DNA of 64,000 nt from Cladocopium goreaui (Eukaryota > Sar > Dinophyceae > Suessiales > Symbiodiniaceae): contig CAMXCT020002049.1 of assembly GCA_947184155.2 (NCBI GenBank), positions 54,072 through 118,071 on the forward strand. Direction: 5' to 3'. The position numbers and the translations under genes were made by a program. The notes under the pieces were generated by a model, which ran no database searches, was not told where the DNA came from, and worked only from the letters and a program-made list of their open reading frames with translations. Shown piece after piece: positions 30,873 through 41,300 of this stretch. Position 1 is the stretch's first letter. Each line of letters opens with the position of its first letter.

Positions 30873-31970
30873 TTAGTATGAAGCTGAGACAAAATGAGAT
30901 TTTCTACCCCGAAAGCTCAAGTGATCTCAAGTGACCTTTGTGGGCCAGTTCAACATTCCTACCATAAGAGCTCAACAGGAAAGGATGGGAACGGAGAGGA
31001 AGAAGAAATTACATAAGACCAAGGATCAGAAAGGACAGACAAGAAATGAGGGTGACGGACACATGAAAAAAATCGAGCCCGCACTCTGTTGAATGCCGTT
31101 GACTGCCTCAGCTGTGCGGCTACTTTCTTGAAGGAAGTTTAGAAGAAAAGCTTGCGACTTACCCACAATCCCTCACACGAAAAAAACAACAACGTTCAGA
31201 AGAAGTCAGAGTACGTACCTGCTACAGCTAAAATGCCGCCGTCATCGGGGTAGGTATGGAATCCATGTTCAGTGTCCCTTACACGAAAAACCTTTTTTTG
31301 CGCCTTGCGAAATTCCCAGGACACCAGTTGGCGTGTCTAAACACCTGGTCTATCATGTAGGAAGTAGTTTTATCAACGAATACCTGAAGATCCTGAAGCC
31401 TGATGAAAATCAAAAATCTTGGAACGCTCCACAGCGTGTCTTCGGGGAAAATGGTCGATCCTCTTACTCAAACTTACTTTCAGGCTGTTGCTTTGCGCCT
31501 GAATAATTGCTTGCTCCTGGAACTAAAGAGGTGCATTGTGGCGCCAAAGCTGCCTATTGAGTTCTTCCCTTTGAAGTTTGTCAACATTTTTTCGCATGAA
31601 GATGTTTTCTGGAAAAACAGAGATGAACATGCAAAAAGCAAGATCTCAAGCCTCTCATGGCGGGAAATATGGCATTCTGCTTTAAAAGTTGAGGATTGAT
31701 ATGTACCGACCCACATCTTGCGCCGTCAAGACAATCTAGGCAAAACTTACCCAACAATTGAATCCTTCCGCCTCGTCTTTGAGTTTCTCTGCCTGGTCTG
31801 CCATCACCTTATACAAATGTACCCAGCAGAACTGTGCAAGTTATCTGAATCCAAGAAACCTACTGAGCATCCTAGACCAGGACATGGCCTCTCATCCGTA
31901 CATCAAGTTTCATGTTGTAAAGCAGACCCCTTTGCAAAATGAAGTCGTTTTTTACCACTCGGGAAACGGC
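30873..31970. other. Unassigned stretch between genes
   Basis: No domain or splice-consistent exon was recognised. Short frames at about 31,403-31,716 on both strands overlap each other and have no recognisable motif. This may hold the promoter side of the TPR-helicase gene and the 3' side of the ankyrin gene. Confidence 0.4.
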
Positions 31971-32035
31971 ACTCTGCAGAACTGCCACTGCTTCTTGGCA
32001 GTTTGATTGGCAAGCCAATGTCATGGGCGTTAAAC
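31971..32035 (-). CDS. Ankyrin-gene exon, type III, second cassette
   Basis: After a TGTGAG acceptor the minus strand reads G-L-T-P-M-T-L-A-C-Q-S-N-C-Q-E-A-V-A-V-L, then Q-S-A-V-S-R. This aligns residue by residue with the exon at 32,727 and has the G-x-T-P...L-A pattern of an ankyrin repeat. The donor is not clear, so the left border is approximate. Confidence 0.55.
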
Positions 32036-32189
32036 CTCACAGGCGATGCGTCAAAACGATGAATCTCTACGACCTTCTCGACCTCAAATCATGAATGATA
32101 TTGGGCATGATCAGCACAGCACATACAGTAGCACTTTGAAAATGCTATCGACCACATTCATGTAAACTTCATGTATCGCTATGCCCTGT

Positions 32190-32320
32190 TGGTAGAGAAC
32201 TCTGAGGGTCCAGGCCAATTACATCTTTGGCCATGGGCGATGCCCTAGCCTCAAGTAGCATCCGCATTATGTTGCTTGGTCCGGAGACCTCGTTGGCGGC
32301 CAAGTGTAGGGCTGTTCGGC
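32190..32320 (-). CDS. Ankyrin-gene exon, type II, second cassette
   Basis: After a CAAG acceptor the frame reads R-T-A-L-H-L-A-A-N-E-V-S-G-P-S-N-I-M-R-M, then L-L-E-A-R-A-S-P-M-A-K-D-V-I-G. This is a clear ankyrin repeat and matches the exon at 33,151 (R-T-P-L-H-L-A-A-S-E-V-S). The left border is approximate. Confidence 0.65.
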
Positions 32321-32414
32321 CTTGGCATACACCAGACAGACAACATCCAGGACCCAAGCAGACATTGCCGCCATGGTGAGCACATGGCAACTCGGTAGGC
32401 TCCAAAGATTCGGG

Positions 32415-32514
32415 CCGCTTCTGTCAGTGGCATCCACGGACACGCGATTCTGCAGGAGCTGCTGAAGACAGTTTTCGTCACCCTTGGGGACGGCATTCTG
32501 TAGTTCGGTCCGGC
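32415..32514 (-). pseudogene. Ankyrin-gene exon, type I, second cassette, acceptor lost
   Basis: The frame R-T-E-L-Q-N-A-V-P-K-G-D-E-N-C-L-Q-Q-L-L, then N-R-V-S-V-D-A-T-D, matches the type I exon at 33,382. The base triplet where that exon has its CAG acceptor reads CTT here, so the splice site appears destroyed. A GA donor (GAC A|GAAGC) would fit at the other end. The second cassette may therefore be skipped or dead. Confidence 0.5.
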
Positions 32515-32649
32515 AAGAATAAACATCATTCAAAATAAAAAAAGAATGGCACAATAGAGATTGGGCGCACATCTACTTGCACATCTCATGGCTAGACTCG
32601 ACCAAATTCAATGACAATTGCGAAATGTATAACAAGTCAAATTCTGCCA

Positions 32650-32727
32650 GTCGAGGAGCGGCACTCTGCAGGTCAACCACCGCTTCCTTGCATTTCGAGT
32701 CGCAAGCCAAATTCAAGGGAGAGAAAC
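32650..32727 (-). CDS. Ankyrin-gene exon, type III, first cassette
   Basis: After a CCAAG acceptor the minus strand reads G-F-S-P-L-N-L-A-C-D-S-K-C-K-E-A-V-V-D-L, then Q-S-A-A-P-R. It has ankyrin spacing but unusual cysteines, shared with its duplicate at 32,035. The left border is approximate. Confidence 0.55.
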
Positions 32728-33044
32728 CTTGGCGGCAAACTTGGACATCAAACGACAGACTGCTCGAGTTGACAGAAGATCTGTTAACCTTTTCAACCCT
32801 GACGACAGCAAAAATGCTGCACCATCTCCTATGGGAGTGTGCCCACTTCAGTCACTTGCGCATGGCTTGTCAGTGCCAGCTAGCCCTATCATCGCTCGGC
32901 TTGGATGGGGCAACGGCCCACTTCAGCCAGTCATTGAGGTGTCCACAGAATCAGCGACACCGAAGCCAAGTTGCGGGAAAAAGGGCGGCGAACTGCGGGC
33001 GGTGCGGAGGTGGGGGCCCGGACCCCCCCTTGTTGAGGTGCTTT

Positions 33045-33151
33045 GGTGCACTGACGAATATCGGCTGCAGCGGCTGCAGGCTGCTCCAGCAGTTCGATGG
33101 CTTTGGCCGGTTCCGAGACCTCACTGGCAGCCAAGTGTAGTGGTGTCCGGC
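33045..33151 (-). CDS. Ankyrin-gene exon, type II, first cassette
   Basis: After a CACTCAG acceptor (AG 33152-33153) the frame reads R-T-P-L-H-L-A-A-S-E-V-S-E-P-A-K-A-I-E-L, then L-E-Q-P, an evident ankyrin repeat. It joins in frame to the preceding exon as D-A-A-D-G-R-T-P-L-H. An alanine-rich stretch follows. The left border is approximate. Confidence 0.65.
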
Positions 33152-33287
33152 CTGAGTGGCGCACGAAGCCTGAGAAAAGGACACAAACAAGGTGCTGATC
33201 TGCCACTCTCAACCGTCACTGGAATTTGACTTCTCAACAACAACTATATAACACCTTACAATTCTGTACTCTCCAAAGTTTCGGACC

Positions 33288-33382
33288 ACTTCCGTCCGCG
33301 GCATCAACAGACATGCGATTTTCTAGCTGCTCAACGCACTCTTTGTCGCCGCTGCAGACGGCAGTGTGCAGCTCCGTCCAGC
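33288..33382 (-). CDS. Ankyrin-gene exon, type I, first cassette, GA donor
   Basis: After a CACCCAG acceptor (AG 33383-33384) the frame reads W-T-E-L-H-T-A-V-C-S-G-D-K-E-C-V-E-Q-L-E, then N-R-M-S-V-D-A-A-D-G. This is one ankyrin repeat. The only splice that joins it to the next repeat in frame uses a GA donor (GACG|GAAGTG), giving D-G-R-T-P-L-H. GA donors are known in dinoflagellates. Host gene function is unknown; ankyrin arrays bind other proteins. Confidence 0.6.
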
Positions 33383-34117
33383 CTGGGTGACAAAGGTGAC
33401 AAATGTTCATGCACATTGCGTCAAATCTAATTGAACTATAACAACTTGTATACAAAAACATACGTCGTGATATCTTAACTGAATTTTCAATAAAAACATC
33501 AGACTCAAAATGACATGAGCTGTACCAGTGCGCCACGGAACAAGCAGCAACCACTGAGCTTGACAGAATGGCAACGGGAGAAGTAGTAATCATTCATTAC
33601 TATGACCCGGGCAACGTCAACCTCCTCTGCTGACAACCCATCCAGGTATTCGCCTCAACTTTGAGCCCACTGCCCAACCTGTTCTTCTCGACAGGTTTGC
33701 CCTCAGCTGTGGTGTCTTGGCCTTGGCATGACCAAGGCAGAGTGGCTCCCAAAGGATTCCTGAGAGGATTCCATGCATATCTGGCGTAAAACAAATGCTG
33801 AGCGCCAAGCTCTCAGAGGATGCTGTGGCAGCCTGGTCGACAGGAAGGTGCATTCGAAAAAGGTTCACAGCCAGCGCATGGAAACATTCAAAATGGAATG
33901 GAGGTCATATTCAAATATGAAAAAGATATAAAAGATCCTATTTGGTCAAAGTTTCTTTGCATGCCATGTTTGCTAGACATGAACAGGAAATCAAAAACTA
34001 CGTATATTTGTTTGGACAGATATGGTGGTGCCTGTTGCGGTAGCATTTGTGGTTGCTTTTTGATGCATTCCTGTGGAGGTTTATCGTGAAGAAAAGCAAA
34101 CAGGAATGCCATCCTAC

Positions 34118-34262
34118 CGGTTGCGTGGTTGTCAAACCAATCAAGGGGCCCAGGATGGCAATCATATCTGCCCCAATTATCCTCAGCCATTAGATCGGCC
34201 TCCGGCCGGTCCTTTAAAGTCCTCCAGGCGTCTAGGTCATCAAGCACAGCCCGAACTAGCTC
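34118..34262 (-). CDS. Exon of an unidentified gene
   Basis: Between a CCCTGCAG acceptor and a GTAGGA donor the minus strand encodes E-L-V-R-A-V-L-D-D-L-D-A-W-R-T-L-K-D-R-P, followed by N-W-G-R-Y-D and G-P-L-D-W-F-D-N-H-A-T. Codon pattern and clean splice sites support a true exon, but I do not recognise the domain. It joins in phase 0 to the exon at 34523-34617 through a 260-bp intron. Confidence 0.6.
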
Positions 34263-34522
34263 CTGCAGGGACAACATACATGAACCAGTCGAAAACAATG
34301 AACCAACACTGTCAACACTGATTTGACAGATGATGGAACTGAAGGAAACTTTGAAATTATGATGCTGTTTCAAGGCATTTCAAGTCCATGTTTGGAATTT
34401 ATGAAAGGTACACATGCGCAATGGCACAAAAAGTCAAAAACGCTGCTAACCCGGCCTATGAACCGGAATTTGTGTTTCACGAGAACACAATTGTACAACA
34501 TGCGAATCTGCATTCGGCCCAC

Positions 34523-34617
34523 CTCAGCTTTTGCGTTTGCAAGTGTATACGCTGCAAATTCTTCCAGCAGTCTTTTGACCTCGTCCTGCGCAGTATGGAA
34601 TGTACTTGACGGCCACC
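34523..34617 (-). CDS. Helical exon of the same unidentified gene
   Basis: After a GAGCAG acceptor the frame reads W-P-S-S-T-F-H-T-A-Q-D-E-V-K-R-L-L-E-E-F, then A-A-Y-T-L-A-N-A-K-A-E. It ends at a GTGGGC donor (34522). The composition suggests an amphipathic helix or short coiled coil. Together with 34118-34262 it forms one continuous frame. Confidence 0.55.
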
Positions 34618-35543
34618 CTGCTCTGACACCGTGATGGATGTAGATTGCCCGCTTTTCGATGAAGGGGCTGGCAATGAAGAGTCTGGCAAAGATATCAAAA
34701 CCGAAACATGGATAGAAATGGATAGAAATGGCACATAAAGGGCTTTCAGGTCAAACCCTGCTCCTTTGAGAATCATGGGTCTGCACCGTCCAAAAACGCA
34801 ACCATGTCGTGCCATGCCATTGCATGTTGGGTCCTGTTCCCGACTTGCATCTGAAAGCTGGCTTTCGACATTTTTCAGCTTCTCCTTCGAGAAACCGTGA
34901 GCCATGGTGGGTGAGAGATTCACTGAGTTTACAGCAAAAAGGCAAAAAAGGTACAGTACCCGGTGAAGGTCCACATGGTCCAAGCCAAGTTCAATTATTA
35001 ATGCATACAGGGTGCATCCAAGCAAAGACCCCACAAATATGCAGTTGTGTGCTGACAAATGAAGGGTAGCACAATTGTTGTCATGCCAATGATGCAATCC
35101 AGGGAGTCACAGAAAACGGGACTGGAATATGAGACTGAACTCGCCATCTTTGACTTTTGTTTCTATATTATACCATATATATCATATTATATCCTCTTCT
35201 GTTTTATTCACAAATCCTCGATAAGTGACACCATCCTAAAATATCCTAAACTTTCTAAACCCTTGGTTTACCTGCATTCCAAATTTCCGGTCACCACGTG
35301 AACCTCGAATTTTTGTCGCTCAATTCTTTGTTCCCGAAGACGGTCACAAAATGTTTTCAAGAAGGCCTTTCCAGGGAATGAAGCCGGACCACCAACATAT
35401 CAAATCAGTCAAAAAAAACGCAAAAACATTTATATAACCCTTGTTTAACTGCGTGTTGGATTTCATTTTCCACAGAAACGCAGCAGCACAGAAGCACATG
35501 TCACTTTTTCCGAATGCCTCCTCAAGACTGGAACATGACCTAC

Positions 35544-35685
35544 CTACATGTATTTGCAAAAGGGCTTCCAACCACAAATCGCAATGGGCCTTCAAATTGT
35601 CATTTGCCTGCTGAAGTTCGGCCAAAGCTGGGAAGTCCTTTCCAGCTGTGTCAAGACCGGACAACATGCTGAACAGAGGTTGACG
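35544..35685 (-). CDS. Helical exon within repeat unit A
   Basis: Between a CTCAG acceptor (AG 35686-35687) and a GTAGGTC donor (35543) the frame reads D-T-A-G-K-D-F-P-A-L-A-E-L-Q-Q-A-N-D-N-L, then K-A-H-C-D-L-W-L-E-A-L-L-Q-I. A diverged copy lies in unit C (about 44,150-44,270: I-L-A-E-P-Q-Q-S-I-N-N-V-K-A-W). That the frame is kept between copies supports coding. The product is not recognised. Confidence 0.5.
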
Positions 35686-37547
35686 CTGAGCAGTGACGAG
35701 AGATTGAAAACCAGACTAGAGATTGAAAACCACTCTTCTGTGACCACGCTGGACAGCCTCACCAATCTCGTTGACTTGACACTTGGTCCCTTGTCTACAT
35801 GACTAACTGTTCAACAATTCTGCGGTCGTTTGATAGCATCAAGTTTCCATGAAACGTGCTGCACTAGATATCAGGAAGAAAACAAGGACATATCCAAGTT
35901 TGCCATTGACCTGCATGCTTATGTGGCGTCAACCATTTGCTTCATGTACAGTACCTGGTATGAATCAAAATAAGTTGCTGTCCCAGCACATCTGGGAACC
36001 CTGCGAGCGTTCCCAAGGCCATCATTCTTTGCACGTGTTGTGCAACGGGAATTCCCGTAGAATGGTGAAACCGTACCGAAATGTCAAATCCAGGAAGGGT
36101 GGGTGGAGTGGATGCAATGCCGAAGCTTCCAAGGTCCCTTTGGGCAACAAGCCCATCCAACACCATGGATTCAATTGAAATTGCTAATGAAAAGTATCAT
36201 AAAATTCAATTTCAATCGCAATGAGAAAGATCATAGTTTGGCACAAACATGTGAAGAGCTGAAGTGTCCCAATGTTGCTTTGAACCTGAAAATGGAATGG
36301 TGTGACATCGATCGCGTATTACATGCACATATATGCACATCTTCCATGGCACTTTGACCCCACATTAAGCTTGACCACCTCTAACAGACCCCACAGGAAA
36401 AAAGAATTTATATATTAAAGCAAAACCTTTGAAGTTCTTTCCTCCGAACATCGAGACATCACGCAACAGTCGACGGAGCTGTTAAAAGACTCCAGCTGAA
36501 GAATGGTATTTGTTACTTCTTGATGCGTCTTGCAATTTGCATTGGAAAAAGTCCTGACTGGGTTGCTGGGATGATCATGAAGCCAAGCTCTATGGATTTA
36601 CACGTCATTTTGCGATCGTTTGTTCACCATGTCACTATACAATGAAAGACAACAATTTGGAGGTAATATGAGGTAATCAAAATTATTACAAATGAACTAC
36701 TGACGGGAATCTTCAGTTTCAGGCTATACCCGTGATGGCTGGAGGAGGTCGAAGCCACTTGCTGAGCTCAATCCTTGTCCCAAACTGAGATGGGGAAACT
36801 CAATGGGGATCCCCTCTACATGAGGCGCCATGGAACCACAGATTCTGGTCGTTTCGGGATACATCTTTCCTTTAATGTTCTCAAAACATGTTGAAACCAT
36901 CCAATTTTGAGACCCAATTCTGACCCATACCCGGTGACCCTGAAGGAGTTGGGCAGCGCATTTTTGATCACAGGATGCACCTCTTCAGGGCACCTTTGGC
37001 ACGGAATCCGCTTTTGGACACCCCGGGAAGCTTACCCAAAGACCACTTTGTCAAGCCGAGGAGACCTTTGCCTGATGGGAAGGCAAACAAACAGGAGGAA
37101 ATGATGCTGTTCCATAGGGCTTTAAGCAACAAATAATGTGGATACAATCAGCAAAGATTAAAGAAACTCGGGAGCTAATTGCAGCTGCGGGTCAATGCAG
37201 CTGACAAAATTCCCCTTTCCAAATTCATTATCAAACGATGTCAAAGGCTACCACAGGTGTGACGTGATCTTGCTACGCACTGAGGTTGAAGGGTAAAACT
37301 GCAACTTTCATCAAATTTCACTATGAACCGTGTGCCTCTCCAAAATGAAGCATTGCCATGTCGATACATAATACTGTCTTGAAAATTATTACCGGGGCCA
37401 GGGCCGTCTAAATGCACATGGGCATGGGCAGCTGTCAAAATCATTAATATTACAGTAGTATAAAGTTCTGATTCCTCCAAATTGATGGATTGTGGCTGAC
37501 CTTATACTACTTATTGCATCCTGACTACCACATATATTGACAGCCCC
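35686..37547. repeat. Diverged repeat unit A, left part
   Basis: No exon is clear. The DNA is recognisably related to 44.27-45.55 kb and 55.05-57.05 kb. For example, the TGCAACGGGAATTCCCG motif near 36,040 recurs near 44,560 and, altered, near 55,325, and the GGGCAGCGCATTTTTGATCA motif near 36,950 recurs near 45,460 and 56,095. This marks an older duplication series than the recent A/B pair. Confidence 0.6.
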
Positions 37548-37632
37548 TCACATGAAACACCAAAGTAAAAACATCAGGCGGATTCGCAAACATCGCTCAG
37601 CTATTCCATGTGCCAGGCCTTCCGGTTCATGC
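37548..37632 (-). pseudogene. Ankyrin-gene last exon, block A
   Basis: After a CCCAAG acceptor the exon encodes H-E-P-E-G-L-A-H-G-I-A-E-R-C-L-R-I-R-L-M-F-L and stops at 37548. It is the counterpart of 57042-57126 and has the same length, 85 bases. In this copy the two preceding exons each carry one extra base, so they no longer feed this exon in the original frame. Confidence 0.55.
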
Positions 37633-37863
37633 CTTGGGCGGCGAGAAGGTGCACAGCGCATTTGCACTTCAAAAATGGTTGCGCCGTTGCAGGGTTAAAC
37701 CTGAAAATACAGGAAAATACGGAGATGTTGATAAGTCTAAGCTCATCATGAACGAACACATGACAAACTCCTTGGTCCTTGTGGTACTTCGGCGCATACC
37801 CATCTGTGACATTTCAGAACCTTTAGGCCATGTGTAGCTGGGGACAATCAAAGAACATCCAAC

Positions 37864-37954
37864 CTGTTCTTGATGTTGTCTCCGGAGACCATGGAACTGG
37901 AAAGGGTCAGCGGGGTTAACGCAGAGAATCCCATGCATGGCCACCAAATCAAGT
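37864..37954 (-). pseudogene. Ankyrin-gene penultimate exon, block A, +1 frameshift
   Basis: The exon encodes L-D-L-V-A-M-H-G-I-L-C-V-N-P-A-D-P-F-Q-F and is 91 bases long, against 90 in block B. The extra base is in CCATGGTCTCCGG (block B has CCATGGTCCCGG), which breaks the frame before D-N-I-K-N. Acceptor TTTGCAG and donor AACAG|GTTGG are kept. Confidence 0.6.
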
Positions 37955-38214
37955 CTGCAAACTCAATCGGATTCGTGGTTGATCTATGTTGATCTATGCT
38001 CACTTATTGGCAGGACTTGCGAGGATGATTTGGCACCGTGTACAGACTTCAGATTTGTCCAACATTCGCAGCATAAACATCCCCTGGTCCGGACAAATAT
38101 CACTATCTCACGCCACTTGAAAACGGCTTTCATCCCCCACAAGCACCAGAAGTTTCACCATGTTATATCCGTTGAAGTTGACATCCTTGGGCCACTGCAG
38201 TGCTTGAGGCCCAC

Positions 38215-38300
38215 CCGTGCAGCCAAGAGGCGCCTGTCCATCAGCAAGTTCACGAGTTCCGTCTGGCGCTCCTCTCTCACCATATCCACGGGCGCGTTGC
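38215..38300 (-). pseudogene. Ankyrin-repeat exon, block A, +1 frameshift
   Basis: The exon starts after a GCTCAG acceptor and encodes N-A-P-V-D-M-V-R-E-E-R-Q-T-E-L-V-N-L-L-M, the second half of an ankyrin repeat. It is 86 bases long, against 85 in blocks B and C, because of one extra base after the L-M-D codons. The exon upstream, degenerate, ends at 38769 with a GC donor (GATG|GCCAGG). Confidence 0.6.
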
Positions 38301-41300
38301 CTGAGCACTGCTGACACCCGAACTGACACCCTTCAATAGATAGAATTGATCAATATTCGCATTGCTGAATTTGACAAGTGATGATTCAATGCGTAGAAAC
38401 ATTTCTCTCATTCTTCACATTGGCTCATGGGTGTCCAAGAAGAGTCCCCTCTGCAGATGTCAAAGATATGGATGAACTCCAAAACAGGATGTTTCAATAA
38501 AACGTGCTGCGTTGATCATGACAAGGACGCACCTGAAATCACGATGAACTTCAAGGAAACTTTGAAGAGGGGAACGCGACATATAACATCCATTGAAATC
38601 TGGAGCTCCGATCTGGAGCTCCGATATCCATTGAACCTGTTGAACTTGACAGAATAGAACATCTATAAAAATATCATAAGATGCCGGATTGAACTTCATA
38701 AAACTGCACCAATTTGCGATTGCCGCTGAAAACTCTTCAAAACGGCTACGACAGCTGTGGCCCCTGGCCATCGTCATTCTTGATGTCCTCGGAAGCCAAC
38801 GGAGAAAGCCGCGGATCGCCAGGCCGCCGAGGCCGCCTGGAGAAAATGAGGCGTCTCGGGCGTCCAGGGGGCACGGAGAGCACGGCCTCTCTCACCACTG
38901 AAATGACACCCTTCCAGTGGATACGCCTGGGTAAACCAGGGTAAACCTGATGATTTTTGGGGAAGCCGTGAATCTTGACTCCTAGATCCATCTAAATCCC
39001 CTGTAACTTCAAAGGACTTTAACGTGTGGACCTTCCACACACAGTGCAAGTACACACTACGATATCCTGCGTTTTGTGTGTGATTGTTGAGAAGAAACTT
39101 TGTCGTGCACCGGGTGAAAACAGTGAGATTAACACAATTTCAATGACAAAAACTTTTGTATCGCCACTGTAAAGCCACTGTTTTTCTGGGCAGATCCGTT
39201 TTTGTGAAACGTCCATGGCCTGCAACAGCCATCTGTGTCAACCCGGGTGTGTCTCCTAGAGGTGCCCCAATGAGACTTTCTTCAAGATATATGCCACTCT
39301 TTCTCACAGAGATCGTGGTTTCTAAAAGGAATTTTGCGATTGTTTTGTGCTTAAAATGCCGGAGGTGCTCAACGGAATATTTAGTTGCACAAACACTACG
39401 TACCATTACTGGCAGCATCTGTTTGACAATTGCGACTTTTCCTTTTTTGAAGGAATTTGCAGGATGTAGAATCAGCGACAAACCAAAAGGCATGTTGAAA
39501 CTCTGTCACTTCATTTGCAGTGCACTCTTCACAAATTTTCTGACACTCTCTACTGCACTGTTACTTGAATCAGGCAGTGTATCTGCACTTTGTCACTTTG
39601 TCTATCACTTATACTTATACTGCACTTTTTCTGACACTCGCTGCTACATATTGGATCCCTGAACATGTTGGTCTCTTTGAGAGGTGCTGCCAGTCTGTGA
39701 ATAAAGGATGTATCAACAAAAATGAAAACATATACGGTCATATACGATAAATCCTTGGTATGCATGATGTTGGTCTTGCAAGCGATGGGAATTAATGAAA
39801 TTATCCAATAGCAGCTTCAAACACCATCGCCAGAACATAGTCCCACCTGTGTTGGCTGCAAGCCACTGCCAAACCTACGGTTACAACATGTCATCATCCG
39901 AGTCATCCGACGTTTCCCTCACCATTCATCGATCCAAACTACCTACAGGTGATCACCCAAGAATGGCAATGTGGGTGTATAAATCGGCAAATTTTCCTCA
40001 CAAAATAAACCATCAAATATTTTATAATTGATAAAATTAGGTTTCAAACCATTGGATTTTGGCGGTGCCCATCTTGATTCCTTACTACCCACTGAAATAT
40101 AAGCAGAGCTTGGTATCTGATTTCTCGCAGTTGAGAAACCCCCAATCTACGCTTGCTGTGTCCATCTCATTCCACTTTTGCTGTGGAGGATGGTTAACAT
40201 GCATGGCGCAAAGCTAGTTTGATAAATGTCTGAGCTTTTACGCCAATCAGTTCTTAAAAATGTCTTGCGTTGCCTCGTATTTATTGTGAAACGAGGAAAC
40301 AAAAGCACCAGTACAAGTACTGTATCATCATCATCATCATCATCATCTTTGGATAATATGGTGATCGCAGCCACTTGATTTCATTGCAGAACGCTCCAAA
40401 GGCTGGCACCTCCAAATGTCAGCGGATCTGCCTGGAATGGATGCACCTGGAAATCGGCTTCAACTGGCACAAGTCGTGTGTTGATGAAAATCAGCCTTCA
40501 ACCATCTTCTGGCTTCAACATGCTTCAACCCATCTCGGGAACGTCACATGAAATCTTCATCCCAGACAGGGATGAAAAGAGCATGAAAAAACAGGAATCA
40601 GTCTCAAAACCTGCCACTGCAGTTTTCAATGGCGCACAGCTTTGAAAAAAGAAAGCAAAGTCGGGCCTCAGCCTTGAAATTCTACCAGCGGCGTCGGCAC
40701 AAGTTTCTCGAAGGTCCTGGGACCAAAAAAAATCCAGGGTATGGTATGGGGAACAATTACATCAAACTAGAACAATGCTTGATTCTTTACTGGATGTGCA
40801 GCCCCACTTGATAAGTAGGGTGTACATGCTCTAAGTTATATCATTATATTCCATGTAAATCCATGTATATCATTTTATATCCATATATAAATATGTGTGT
40901 AACACCATACTGGTTAACAACCCTCCAACTTCACCACCAGGTCATATCCCTCAACAAAGAGACCATGACCAATTTACCTTATATAGCACCACCATGCAAT
41001 CTTGATGCGAGGGCAAATGTTGCTACGAGTACGTGGGGGAACATCTGCAAACCAGTGGTTCGTTGCTGGGTTCCATGAGCATAGCTAAGTTGACATCCAT
41101 CAGAACAGTAATCAGAAGTACATGCGAGATGAATGGCAAATTGACTGCTCTGATCACGGTCCAGGAGTCCAGTGGTTGCAACATGGCCGAAACGTACGAG
41201 AGTTTACTTTATTGGTACCAGGGTGAACAGTCCGGGTTCGATGCAAACAAAACCCAAACCCCCCCAAAAAAAAACACATGTAACACATCACAGCTCTCAA

